Below are positions 51,985-62,673 of a stretch of DNA of 64,000 nt, piece after piece. A program made the translations under genes and the position numbers. The DNA lies in contig NC_037638.1 in assembly GCF_003254395.2 (NCBI RefSeq), forward strand, positions 18,696,746 to 18,760,745, written 5' to 3'. The notes under the pieces were generated by a model. That model saw only the letters and a list, made by a program, of their open reading frames with translations. It did no database searches and was not told the DNA's origin. The number at the start of each line of letters is the position of its first letter. Position 1 is the first letter of the stretch. This stretch comes from Apis mellifera. Its lineage: Eukaryota; Arthropoda; Insecta; Hymenoptera; Apidae.

Positions 51985-52017
<33 letters not shown>
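51985..52017. repeat. Poly-T run (33 nt)
   Basis: The longest homopolymer in the window, 33 uninterrupted T. On the minus strand this is a 33-nt A run, the kind of tail left by retroposition. The minus-strand sequence immediately 5' of it (higher coordinates) was not recognised as any gene or element. Assembly length is unreliable here. Confidence 0.95.
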
Positions 52018-52021
<4 letters not shown>

Positions 52022-53780
52022 AATTCTATCCATCTTTAAATGATAACTTTTCTACTCCGCACCCCGCATCGTAACTTTCACCGACCGGTATTTTCAGTCA
52101 TGATTCTCCGACCAAACTGAAATCCCACAAATCCCGCAGGGGGTGCAAAAATCAGTTGGAACGAATCAATTTTCCCGTCCGCCTCGCCGTCTCCCTTCGG
52201 ACAGAGCGCGTTCACCCGCAAAACAGAGGCCAAGTGCATCGACCTGCCATGTCACAAACAGACTTCTCGAATATAGGAGAGCTTCGTGATCGGACTCTAT
52301 ACACACGTGATTCCGCGAGATGACGAGTTTTCCGACCACCGTGGACACACGTTCGCGGACGACGAAGAGCATTTTTCTGGCTTGTTCGCTGTCCCTGGAC
52401 ATCGAATCCTTTCGCCACACAGTTGGAACGCGGAATTCCGCCCTATACAGAGCGGCTTGCCGGTCACAAAAGCAACGGACCGAGCGGAGACGTCAATTTG
52501 CCTTGGCACAATGGCCCAATCAGAACGCAAACACCCGGCAACGGGTTTCGTGTTGCATTTTAAATCGTTTTGACTCGCGTTTTGCGTCATCGTCGTTCCT
52601 CTCTACGTTCATACGTCGACGATTAGCTTTTACTCGAAAATCACGCGGGTTCTCGAGAACTGTTCTCGAGCTCGAAAAATTTACGGTGCTCCACGAAGAT
52701 CGAAGTTTTTTCTTTCTTTCTTTCTCTCTCTTTTTCTTTTTTTATATTCGGAATTGGATTGTAGCTAGATTTATGCGTGAGCTTTTCCCCGTCCCCGAGG
52801 TTTCGCTCAGTACCGAGTCGAGGATTAATTAAGGGGCGTTAATTAAAATTCGCCAGGAAATGTAAATCAGACTGGCTCTCGCCAGCTTGTTGTTGCACCA
52901 CCGGCTGATCGCGATGGGCATCGATTTTATTAATTTCGACGCTCCGATGTGCTCCATCTAGAACGATTTTCGACGTCTACCACGATGTAAATTTATTTTT
53001 GGAATTATTTCCGCTCGATAGATGGTACATAGAAAAGAAAAATAGATTTTCGCGTTTAGGTTGATGCTTAACGTCAAAAATCGATACCTTCCCGATCCAA
53101 ATAAAATGTTAAAATATTGCAAAAGCACTGTCGACGATGAGATAATCGATTGGTTTTGAATTTTATTTTTGATTTCGAAGAAATGAAAACCAATGGCCGA
53201 CGGCACGAGACACGATGCACACGAATCTTTTTTCCCCCGTTTCCGATCCACCGAAACGACGAAATGATCGAATTTCCGCATGAATATTAAACGATAGACG
53301 AAAGTTGGAAAGAACGATTCGCCTTCCATTCCATTGCCAAACGTGGATCGATATCGATCCGCTTGTTAGACCGATATTAATACCGACTGCAACTAGTGCT
53401 TTATTCAATCTAAAGTTATTTTTCCAAAGGCATTTCATCGAATTCTTTCAATTTAATATGAAGCTCATCCTCGTCGATGTACATAGGATATACACGTTTC
53501 CGGATTATATTCATAGACCTTCTCAGGATACTTGCAAAACCGTGCGGCGTAAGAACGGTTAATTTTATCGTGGCTTCGATCCATGAATTCCATCGTCTAC
53601 TTCGCCTCCTCTTCGAGGGCAACGAACGCCTCCATTTTTCTTTCGACCTGGGGAGCTTCTTAATCGATAACTGATTTACGAAGCGGTGATTGAAAGAAAC
53701 GGGACTTAATTATTGGAAGAGTCGATCGAATTAAACCGCATAATCGCGTCTCCACGGTTTAACGATGTTATTTGCGGTAT

Positions 53781-53840
53781 AGAGAAAAGATTAAAAAAGA
53801 AAAGAGAAAGAAAGAAAGAAAAAAAGAGGAAGGAAAGAAA
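53781..53840. repeat. Polypurine tract, about 60 bp
   Basis: GAAA-type units broken only by an ATT near the start. Confidence 0.88.
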
Positions 53841-54234
53841 GCGGGTTTCTACAGATAACGCGTATACACGAATTTCTCTATATCGGAACGTTGGATCTTC
53901 GATGGTACCGCTTTATTCTCTTAAAGATGTTCTTCCAGCTTTCTCCCACGCAATTACGCTTAAGTAGCTCGAACAATGGAGAAGGAAAAAAGAGAAAGAG
54001 AAAAATGCTTCGACTCACAATTTGCCCAGTTAAATCCGTTACGAGTCGTCCTCGATTACCGACGCGGCACAAAATCGAACTGGATAATGGGACCAAATGT
54101 CCCGGATACGGAAACACGAAAATTTAATTCGAAGCTATTCAGGAACAGAAATTTGCAAAGGAAAACCGGAGCCGAGATTTTCGTTAATTATTTCGACGCG
54201 ATTTAAGACCGATTAGAACCGCGATAAAGTCGAT

Positions 54235-54265
54235 ACAAACTGATCGACGAGGTGGATCAGTTTGT
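54235..54265. repeat. Perfect 11-bp inverted repeat, 9-nt loop
   Basis: ACAAACTGATC, loop GACGAGGTG, GATCAGTTTGT, with no mismatch. The geometry (long perfect stem, 9-nt loop) is the same as the element at 17781-17819, though the sequences differ. Confidence 0.8.
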
Positions 54266-54362
54266 TTCACGGAAACGATTCGTGTTCTCTTTTCAAAAGC
54301 AAATCCACCAGTCGAATCGAGAAAGAATTGTCCACGATATTGCCTTAATCGACGACAATCTC

Positions 54363-54404
54363 CTTTTCTTTTTTTTTTTTTTTTTTCAGTGTGAAAAGGT
54401 AAGG
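54363..54404 (+). other. Candidate 9-nt microexon with flanking splice sites
   Basis: A long T tract ends in TTTTTTCAG at 54389. Nine nucleotides, TGTGAAAAG (54390-54398), follow, and then a near-consensus donor GTAAGG (54399). In phase 0 the microexon would add Cys-Glu-Lys. Alternatively the acceptor opens a short terminal exon reading CEKVRHLEKEWKCI and a stop. Both splice sites are strong and adjacent, but no flanking exons were identified, so chance is possible. Confidence 0.25.
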
Positions 54405-56741
54405 CATTTGGAAAAGGAATGGAAATGTATATAAATTTTCGCCCGTTTCCTTTTTCTCTTGCAATTCCCTCCGTTGGCTCTACCTTTTAAGAAACAACGA
54501 TCACTTTGTTTCATCGGATTTTAGACCGACTATTTGTTTTAAATGAAAACGCGTTCTCCAAAATTTCGTACAAATTAAAAAATTTGCAATGATTGAATAT
54601 ACATGTATATATATTTTTCATAAATTATGTGATGTACGATGAAATTAATCTTGTCAAGTTCTCTTAAATGAAAACATATTCTATATAAATTATATAAATT
54701 GGAAAAATTCACGATTCCGTCGGATAAATCCATATTTTCATTCTATATACAAAGACGTATAAGACAGTTAAAATTAAGCTTGTTAAGTTCGGGGGAATGG
54801 AACGGCGTCTCGAAGCAATTCGAACGGAGAAATCCAAAGTTCCGGCGGAATTAGTCCCTCGAGACCGGCAACAAGACCATCGAGATGCAACGAGTTTGAC
54901 AAAAGTTCGAAAATACGAGGCTTCCTGTTCGTTGGTCTGGGATATGGAATGGCTCATGTGGCGTGCCGTGCAATCGCATTGTAACGAAAGATCGTTCGAG
55001 CGGAATCGATCTCATTTGTAGCGGCGGTAGCCTCGATGAAAATACGCACGCTAATATTACCGCGCGAATCGATAAATTTTCCCTATGCTCTCATCATCCT
55101 ACCCTCCGATTGATTCGTCTCGAATCTCCATTTCTTCGCCGAAAAGGAAACTCGTCGTCAAAGATGATATTTTTACGATCCGAAACTTTACATTGTATAC
55201 ATTGCATATATATTTTAAAAATCGTATGAAAGATAATAAACATCTCGACTACCAACTAACATCTATCCTTAAAGCGTGGACAAATTTTTGCTAACTATTC
55301 GAGTCTTTCCTTTCATAAATCTTTTTTTCGCGTTTTAAATTCACGAGCAATTTCTTATTTGTCTTGAAAAAAGTATATCGAGTTTTGAAATATATATTGC
55401 GATATTGATCCGTTGCAACGATACAACCACCAAGACTCTATTAAATTATTCATTATCATCGGATACATTCGTTTTCTCCATCTAAGAAATTAATTTGTCA
55501 AAATTCTTAAAAATTCCCCGACATGAGATGAACCAAAAGAAAAAACGCCGCACTATTATTTGATTTCAAAATAATATTATTCCCGCAATGTATACGGTAA
55601 TCCCAATCAAAGAAAAATCCACACCCCGCTATAGCAAAAGTTTACACCAGGAATCGAGGATTATTCTTTCCCGTTCGATTAAAAGAATATTTATCAAACT
55701 TATCGAGTTAAATACACGGAAAAGCGATTCTCTTTTTTTCCTCGATTGGTTCGGGTCGCTCGATTAGCCAGTATCTTCGAATCGAAGATTGGCTCGAGAG
55801 AAAGCAAATTCTCGTCGTCCTTACCCTTCTTCATAGCCGTAATCATAGCTTTGGAAAATCAATAGCGGCCAATTGCCGTGGAAGGAGGATTCTTAAATCG
55901 TCGAGAAAACAGTTAACGGACGATATTTCTGTCCAAGGCTGTACCCGAACAGAAGAAGGGATATCTTATACCGACTCGACCGATCCCTGTGGAGTGGAGA
56001 GTAGGGTAACGAAAGGTTTCCTGATTCGATTCTGATTATTAGCGGCCGGAGAACCGAGCCGAGTTTGTTCAATTGGCTTTATTACGCTGTTTCGTAATTA
56101 TCCCGCCTCTTATTACGCCGGTTTGCTCGCGACAAACATCGATAGACACTCGGCTCGTGGAAAACTTGTCGAATCTCGAATGGTTCAACGATCTCCGTTT
56201 CCTTATCAATATTAACGCCGTATCGCGAGACGAAAGCTCGAAATACGTTTGTACCATTGACGGCGGAGACATCTTCTTGGAGATATTAATTTTTAACGGA
56301 TAGACGAATATATAACTGCAATCGATATTGCCCGAATAATCCGATATTCAGGCATTGCATGAATAAAATGTATAATATTAACCTTTTGCGGTTTCAGCAT
56401 GATATTTCTATTGATCGGAATTATTTCGAGAGGCGACACGAGACGCTTCCTGGTAAAAGCCACGTTTTGCCTTTCCATTTTGATCACCGTGTATGAAACG
56501 GATCGCGATAGATCTTAAGAGCGTTCTGTCGGCCGGTGTTTAGCTCAAGTTTCAGTAACCACAAGTAACCGCAAAGGGTTGGAAAGAAAAATTCCAAGGG
56601 AACCAACGAAAGAACGATTTAAACGATACACAATGTCGAACGCGGGACGTTGGTCGTATCATTTACTAATGAAATAGTCTCCCCTCGAAGAAAACTTTAA
56701 CGATTTCACAGATTTACCGTCGGTGCACGGTTCAATCTCAG
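54405..56741. other. Non-coding stretch
   Basis: AT-rich, with a bulged hairpin at 55766-55794. On the minus strand near 55834-55820 a short frame, FQSYDYGYEEG, runs into a donor-like GG|GTAAGG, with only a weak acceptor upstream. This is insufficient to call an exon. Confidence 0.5.
55766..55794. repeat. Hairpin with 12 paired positions and a 2-nt bulge
   Basis: AGCCA-(GT)-ATCTTCG pairs with CGAAGATTGGCT around an AAT loop. A compact stable fold, 29 nt in all. Confidence 0.65.
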
Positions 56742-56985
56742 CGGCAACAATATCCTATAACAGAGGATGGCGAACGAAAAAAAAAAACGCTGGCGTGGCT
56801 GACGTTAATTTCGCGCGTTTCTCGTGCGAAAAGACACGGGGAGAACACGAGCACGACAGAAATTATTCCGGCTGTGTAACGGCAGCAGCGCGTGTAGTAT
56901 ATTCGAAACGCGAGCCAGGGACGTACATTCGACAGAATGTACCGAACTCGAAGCCGCCTCGGAACCAAGAACGTGACACGAACAG
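56742..56985 (+). CDS. Candidate internal exon, 244 nt, unknown protein
   Basis: It follows GTTCAATCTCAG, a moderate acceptor, and ends at CAG|GTGAGT, a near-perfect donor. One frame is open across the block (2 nt, 80 codons, 2 nt), and the first stop is the TGA within the donor. The translation includes NAGVADVNFARFSCEKTRGE and ends NSKPPRNQERDTN. A second frame could start at an internal ATG (56937) as MYRTRSRLGTKNVTRT just before the donor, which would make this a first coding exon. No known family was recognised. The donor is the strongest evidence. Confidence 0.3.
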
Positions 56986-57980
56986 GTGAGTGCTCCGTCA
57001 ACATCGATAAATTGTATGCGGTTCAGGATGCAGCCTGTTCCCGATCCGAGATGCCTCTGTTTTCAAAGACGCGCTCGAAATTCGCATGCAACCGAGCGAA
57101 CCGGGGAAAGTCGCGTAAGAAAAGATCATTTCGGTATATAAAACTCGAGAATCTCAAGGTGATTTTTCGTGGAAAAACTCGACGACAAACTAGTTGGCGT
57201 TATTTTTCGTGGAGCAGAGATGGAGTAAAGAGTAACGATGGAATCGCTTAAGAATATTCGAAACGCTGTTACGTTCGAATTTCTCGAACAGAGTTTGAAA
57301 AAGCGAAAATTTCGTTTCAAGTCGAGAGTGATTTGCAGAAGATTCGTTCGAAAGATTGACACGCTTTCAGATTTTGGATTTATCGGTGAATAATATGTCG
57401 ATTGACGTCACGATATAACGTATAAACGTATATAGCGGATAAACGTTGATCGGAGAATTGTACAATGGAACGAGCGTAATTCGTTCGGTCAAATGAAACA
57501 ACGCGCAATTGGTCGAGATGCATGCGTTAAAAAGGCATCGAAAGTGCAAGGTATGCCGTGCATCGTGCTGGATGGATATAATAAAATCAACTGGAATGTT
57601 TATTTTTGCGTACGCCGCTCTTTTCATCCCTCTTCTCTTGCTGGGAAAATTCATCGAACGAGGGAGGAGGCATCGCGCGATTGGTGACGGTCGTCGTCTG
57701 TTATTTAACGGCGCGACCACTTGTCGACGAACCGAAATAAAAAAAAATGGGTGGGGAGAAAAAAATGAAGAATGGAAAAAATACGTTTCTATCGTATAAC
57801 GTTAATAATACAGAGGTTGCCTTTCTTCTCTCGTCTCTCTTTTTTTCCCCTCATTGAAACGTATTGAAAGAGTAAATATAAAAAAAAATGAACAGAAACA
57901 GGATGAATAGATTGAATTAAAAAGCGTAATGTGACTTTTGTGTCAAAGTATTCGTCGATGTATCTACGTTTCGATTGAGA

Positions 57981-58002
57981 TTTTTTTTTTTTTTTTTTTT
58001 TT
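57981..58002. repeat. Poly-T run (22 nt)
   Basis: Uninterrupted T homopolymer. Confidence 0.94.
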
Positions 58003-58206
58003 AATAAAAGAAATTTAACATCAAAAATTAACCAATCTCTCAGTATATAAAAATTCGATACACAGTTATGTGGTATACACGATAGTCTGGTCTATATCGA
58101 ATTTGTTTCACTATTCCATTCGTCGATAACGCTTATTTTGCAAAAATTGATATTTCCACAAAACTTACTTTTTTTTTCGCGTATTCTCGCGATCAGAAAA
58201 TCAATG

Positions 58207-58320
58207 GTAAAAAAAAAAAAGATGAAAAAAAGAATGATTCTTTCACATCGACGACTAACACAAGTATAAAAAAGGAAAATAAAAAAAAGAGAGGGAGGGA
58301 AAAAGAAACAAAGAAAAATG
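58207..58320. repeat. A-rich purine tract
   Basis: A runs and GAGGGAGGG-type purine units with few pyrimidines. It lies downstream of the candidate minus-strand terminal exon. Confidence 0.8.
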
Positions 58321-58453
58321 GAGGGTAAGGAACGTACAAGAATTGCGTGATAACGTGGAAATAGCGGACGAATAAAAATCTGGACGTCATCTATGTATGA
58401 TAGAGAAAAAGAGATCGAATTCACCAGATAAAAAATTGCGCTCACATCCATGC

Positions 58454-58558
58454 TCATCGAGCCTTGTTTTCCGGTCTTTTGAGCAAACCAGGCAAACGTT
58501 CCACTATGGCTAGGTCGTCGTCGTAGTTGCGGATTCCCTCCTTTCCATCGAACAGGAA
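58454..58558 (-). CDS. Candidate C-terminal coding exon, unknown protein
   Basis: On the minus strand an AG at 58560-58559, preceded by TTTTCTTTTTCC and other pyrimidines, opens a 35-codon block ending in TGA. It reads FLFDGKEGIRNYDDDLAIVE and then RLPGLLKRPENKAR. The peptide has an acidic DDD run followed by an amphipathic, basic end, unlike the Arg/Ser/Thr-rich noise elsewhere. It contains LKR and RP steps that could suit a secreted precursor, but that is speculation. The frame stays open upstream of the AG through WHPEFPPE, so the exon edge is uncertain. No other AG lies between the upstream in-frame stop and this site. I did not recognise the family or find upstream exons. Confidence 0.35.
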   Translation of the reverse strand, partial: FLFDGKEGIRNYDDDLAIVERLPGLLKRPENKAR

Positions 58559-59012
58559 CTCCGGTGGAAATTCAGGATGCCAGGAAAAAGAAAATATCGG
58601 TCCATCGAGATAGATAAATCGTTCGCAGTGTCAGCAAGTGTCGTATTGCTCTTCGAAGAATTAGTCAAGATTAGTAGCTCGATAATTAATCTCTTCTAGC
58701 CGATGGAATCACTTTTGATCTGATCGCTTATGCATCGACTACACGATAGGAAAAATTTTTTTCGATACGTTTTTTCTAGATTGTACACAAAAAATTCTTT
58801 TCAGAAATATTTCGAAACTGGATATAATCCTGGTCTTGGAGCAATGGATCTTTCTCTAGAATGAGACATGCTGTTAATCCTTACCGATACAACGAAAAAA
58901 ATACGCAACAGTTTAATCTTGTTAATAACTAACTAACAGAATAAAAAGTACGATTTAAAAATACGTTGTGAAAATTTATTATTTATCTATATTTTATCCT
59001 TGCATTTTCCTT

Positions 59013-59050
59013 TTATAATCTTATAATTTTTATATATAATAAGATTATAA
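59013..59050. repeat. 12-bp perfect AT inverted repeat
   Basis: TTATAATCTTAT and ATAAGATTATAA form a perfect 12-bp stem around a 14-nt AT-rich loop. Chance is more likely than for mixed-composition stems because the DNA is AT-rich. Confidence 0.6.
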
Positions 59051-62000
59051 TATGACGAGTCCAAATTTATAAATTTTACTTTCGATATCTTTACTTTTTT
59101 AATTAGCAAAATCATTACTATTACGCAACAACTTTCACTAATATTTACGTAACATATGGCTCCAATGATAGCGAGGCAGAGATCAATAACTTTTCAGTTA
59201 CAACTAAGAATCTACATAATTCGATCAACATCAACACGTCATAATCATTTGCTTAAAAAATTGTATTCCTACTGAATGATTCGTATCACTAATTCCCGCG
59301 ACAATTTCTGTTTGTAGAAGAAAAAATTTCAAGCAAAGAAGAAAACTTCGTCCTTCGTTAGATCGACAATTTACCCGATAGAGAATTGCGAGACACCGAT
59401 ACTTTTAAATCCCGTTCCAAAAACTATTCCCCAATCCGATCGTGGACAAAATTTTCGCCCTCGCCACTGCGGGATAGCACGTTTTGCCGCATTTAGCTAG
59501 ATGTATCTTCCAGTTCGGCGCGAGGTAGAAATATGAGAGTGGGAATTAAATTTGGCTGGAAATCGTCGAATACCCAACCCTCCTCTCACGTTCGTCCCCC
59601 TTTGCATCCATCCCTAGCGAGTTTCGGCGGAGCTGCTTGCGTAATGTCCGCTGTCACGAGGCGTAACCATTCTTGTCGATCAACCATCGCGAAACGTGTT
59701 AATTTCCTCGACTAACCGTCCCTCATCACGATCCCTCCGTCCTGCTTTATCTCTCTGTGCCGAGGGTACAAGTGTTTGACCGGGGTGTGCATGGCAGTGA
59801 ATGCGAGGGATGAAACGTACCACTTGATTTGATTGGTGGATTTTGAGAATTAATCGTGGTGTTTCGCAGAATAATAGAGAACAGTGTAATCGAGGGAGGG
59901 GAACGATCGTTAATAAAGGATCAAAGTATGCATAGTTACGTCGTATTTAACGTTTTAATTAATCGAAGTTTTGATGAAAGTATTTTCTTTTTAAAAAAAA
60001 AAAGTGAAACATTCCAATGTCGGAGGTTACTGCTACTGTGCATTTAGGAGGGGAAAATGACAAAGGATCGGCACAGTCTATTTTTATGCGTTTCACACGT
60101 GGCTCGACAAATTCCCTGACGAGTTTGTTCCGAGTTATGCATCGGTGTTTCTGTCGTAGTACGTAGAAACGATTTGGAGAAGTTCCGCGGCGCGAAAGGG
60201 AAATTGTAACAGTGGCTAGGGAGAAATTGCAAATAAAAGGCAGATTCGGCGTCGTTGTTTTATCGCAAACTTTTTATTCGACGATAGAATAAAAGGAGTA
60301 AAGAAACGATCGATCCGGGCGCGACTGCAGTAGCGGGGGTTGTACAATGTGTGACAAAGATAAACGAGGCGAAAACGCGATGGAGAACAAAGGGGGAGGA
60401 GGGGGGAAGCAAGAAATTCGAAAAAGAAAGCCCGTTTGGCAGCGTTGTGTCCAATTTCACTGATTAAAAAATCATCGATAGCGGAAACGGACGTGGAAAG
60501 GAAAACCTCGAGCGACGCATTCAGTTTACCCGGATTGTTCCATGCTTGTGTGGAATCCGAATTCGCGGACATCAGCGGAGTAGGGGATGAGAGACGACCG
60601 AAAAAGAGAACACAGAGAAATCGGGTGGGGTGTGGGGAAGTAGGCACGCAAACAAGTGGAAGAAGGTACGAACAGAGGGGAAAGAGAGATGCCAATTAAA
60701 GGGGAAAAGAGAAAAGCGAGCAGGGATAAAAAAAAAGAAACGTGGAAAATGGAAGGAAAAATCAGAGTAACCGACTCTGCACAGAAAACTGTTTAAACGA
60801 AACACGGACAGGTCGAAATCTAGCCTGGTCATAGTCGAAAGAAATCGACTTTTTTTTTCTCATTCTCCATTCTTTTTTCGCGCACCAGCCAACTCTGACT
60901 CACGATACAGAATCAAGAAAGAAAAATTGGACGGTATTTCGAGAAGAGAGATCCGTACGAGAAATTAGCCGTATAACTTTTCGCAAAACTTCATTCATCG
61001 ATAAACGATATTTCAAGTTATGGAAAAAAAAAACGATCGTATAACGATTGAAAAGAACGTAAGGAGGAACGAGAACAAGAGGATCGTCATCGTGTCTATC
61101 CCGAAACGCGAAAAGAAGTATTGATTATTTGGTCGAGACGACGAAGTAACTTAGTACGAAGTACTTCGGTTAATTGAATCGATCAACATTCGCATTCCTT
61201 TGAACTGGCTCTTCGAATATTTTCGCGTTCGCGCGCAAATGTTGAACAATTTCTTCATACCCGACGAGTTTCTACGGTGTGCAGACGGCCTTCTCAGACG
61301 CTAATTCATCGATATCGAATTCTTGATTTCGGACTTGGACAATTCTACTTTCGTGCTTCGACAAATATCACGTTCCACGATAATCGCGATTGTCTGTGGA
61401 TCGAGTCGAAAAATTTCGAAGAATTTCCGATTTGAATAATTTTCTATTAATCGAAACACCGATCCACGACGAGACGATTTCAACGAAACGAATACATTTC
61501 GATCGACCGTGTTGATTTGTAAATTGATTCTAATCCCGATCATTGTTAATACTATCGCGAGATTGAAATTATTTTACGTTGCATTCCATCCGAAGTTGGT
61601 CTTGATCGATGGAAGAGAAAAGACATCAAAGTGATGCAGATTCGTCTATGTCTTGGTTGCCATGGCAACACCAATCAATGAATGAAATTGCATTTGCATC
61701 TCTGCTCGCGTCATCCAGCTTTCCGGTCCGACTTCCTCCACTCTATATAGACCGAGACAATTTACCAGATGAGGCAATCCGAGATCACGCAAAACGAATA
61801 AACAAGAATCGAGGATGAAGGGATGTTCTTCGAAATATCGTCGAGAGTTACGCTTGATTTCGAGCTTGGAACAAGGTAAACAGCTCCCGAGTGTCGTAAC
61901 CGTGAAGAAGGATTTCTATGCCTGGAAGATTGATGAATTTATCCTGCAATACGGTGCATGATGCAGCGAAAAACGTTGTTAGCCTAAGATCCGAGAGACC

Positions 62001-62658
62001 TAATATTTGTTTGGATATTTTATCAAGGGCGAATTCGATGCAGTGATATCGACACTTTGGAGGAGAGGTAAAATGAAATGCATTGTATAGCGAGCACGTG
62101 TCATGCAACAAAAGTTTGCCGTATAGCGGTATGCAATTGATGTTTTAACATTTTTCAACGTTTCCGCGTTGAAACGCTCTTTTTTTGCAGGGGGAAAAAA
62201 AATAACCACCAGGCGGTGAAACTATGATCGTATACCTATATTTTTGACAAAAATTTCAAAAATTAATGAGAAATTTAAATCCGGAATAAACTTGATCTCT
62301 ACTAATTATACTTTTCCAGTAATATTTAAAATGACTTTTTTTAGAATAAAAATAGATAGCATGCTCTTTCCCCAGTTTTAAATCCATTCGAATGTTACTT
62401 GCGGAGACACTTGAAATCCGTTGTATACGCAACGCCTATTGAAAACGCTGAAGTACTGTGTAACAATATTGAAGGCTCTCAACAACTTTCAATAATGTCA
62501 GAAGTATTGAAAAAGGAGCCGAACATTACGAAGAGGATTATTTTTGCAGACAATACGAGATAAATCGATAAAAAATTATCATTTGAAAAATTTGAAATGC
62601 GATCAAGTATATATAACTCACACATTCTCTGAACATGATCTACATATTTTAAAAATCC

Positions 62659-62673
62659 CTTTTTTTTTTTTTA
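62659..62673. repeat. Poly-T run
   Basis: About 14 to 15 T in AT-rich DNA. Confidence 0.88.

Larger units (their letters stand above)
46600..54234. other. Non-coding stretch
   Basis: No confident gene. A plus-strand frame at 49106-49273 reads YRHSEEGFDVGRITRDESKN onward to a stop. It looks mildly protein-like but lacks ATG support and splice evidence. The segment at 48.6-48.8 kb is of mixed composition. A CpG-rich block lies at 51285-51430. Minus-strand frames at 49.6-50.2 kb are Phe/Ser-rich and unremarkable. Confidence 0.5.
56992..58453. other. Non-coding stretch
   Basis: No gene recognised. It holds a 22-nt T run and an A-rich purine tract (about 58207-58320) lying just downstream of the candidate terminal exon on the minus strand. 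If that exon is real, part of this could be its 3' UTR. Confidence 0.45.

Noticed and set aside
60216..60695. 159-codon minus-strand frame
   Set aside because: Phe/Leu/Pro/Ser-rich because the plus strand is G/A-rich here. No domain and no splice evidence.
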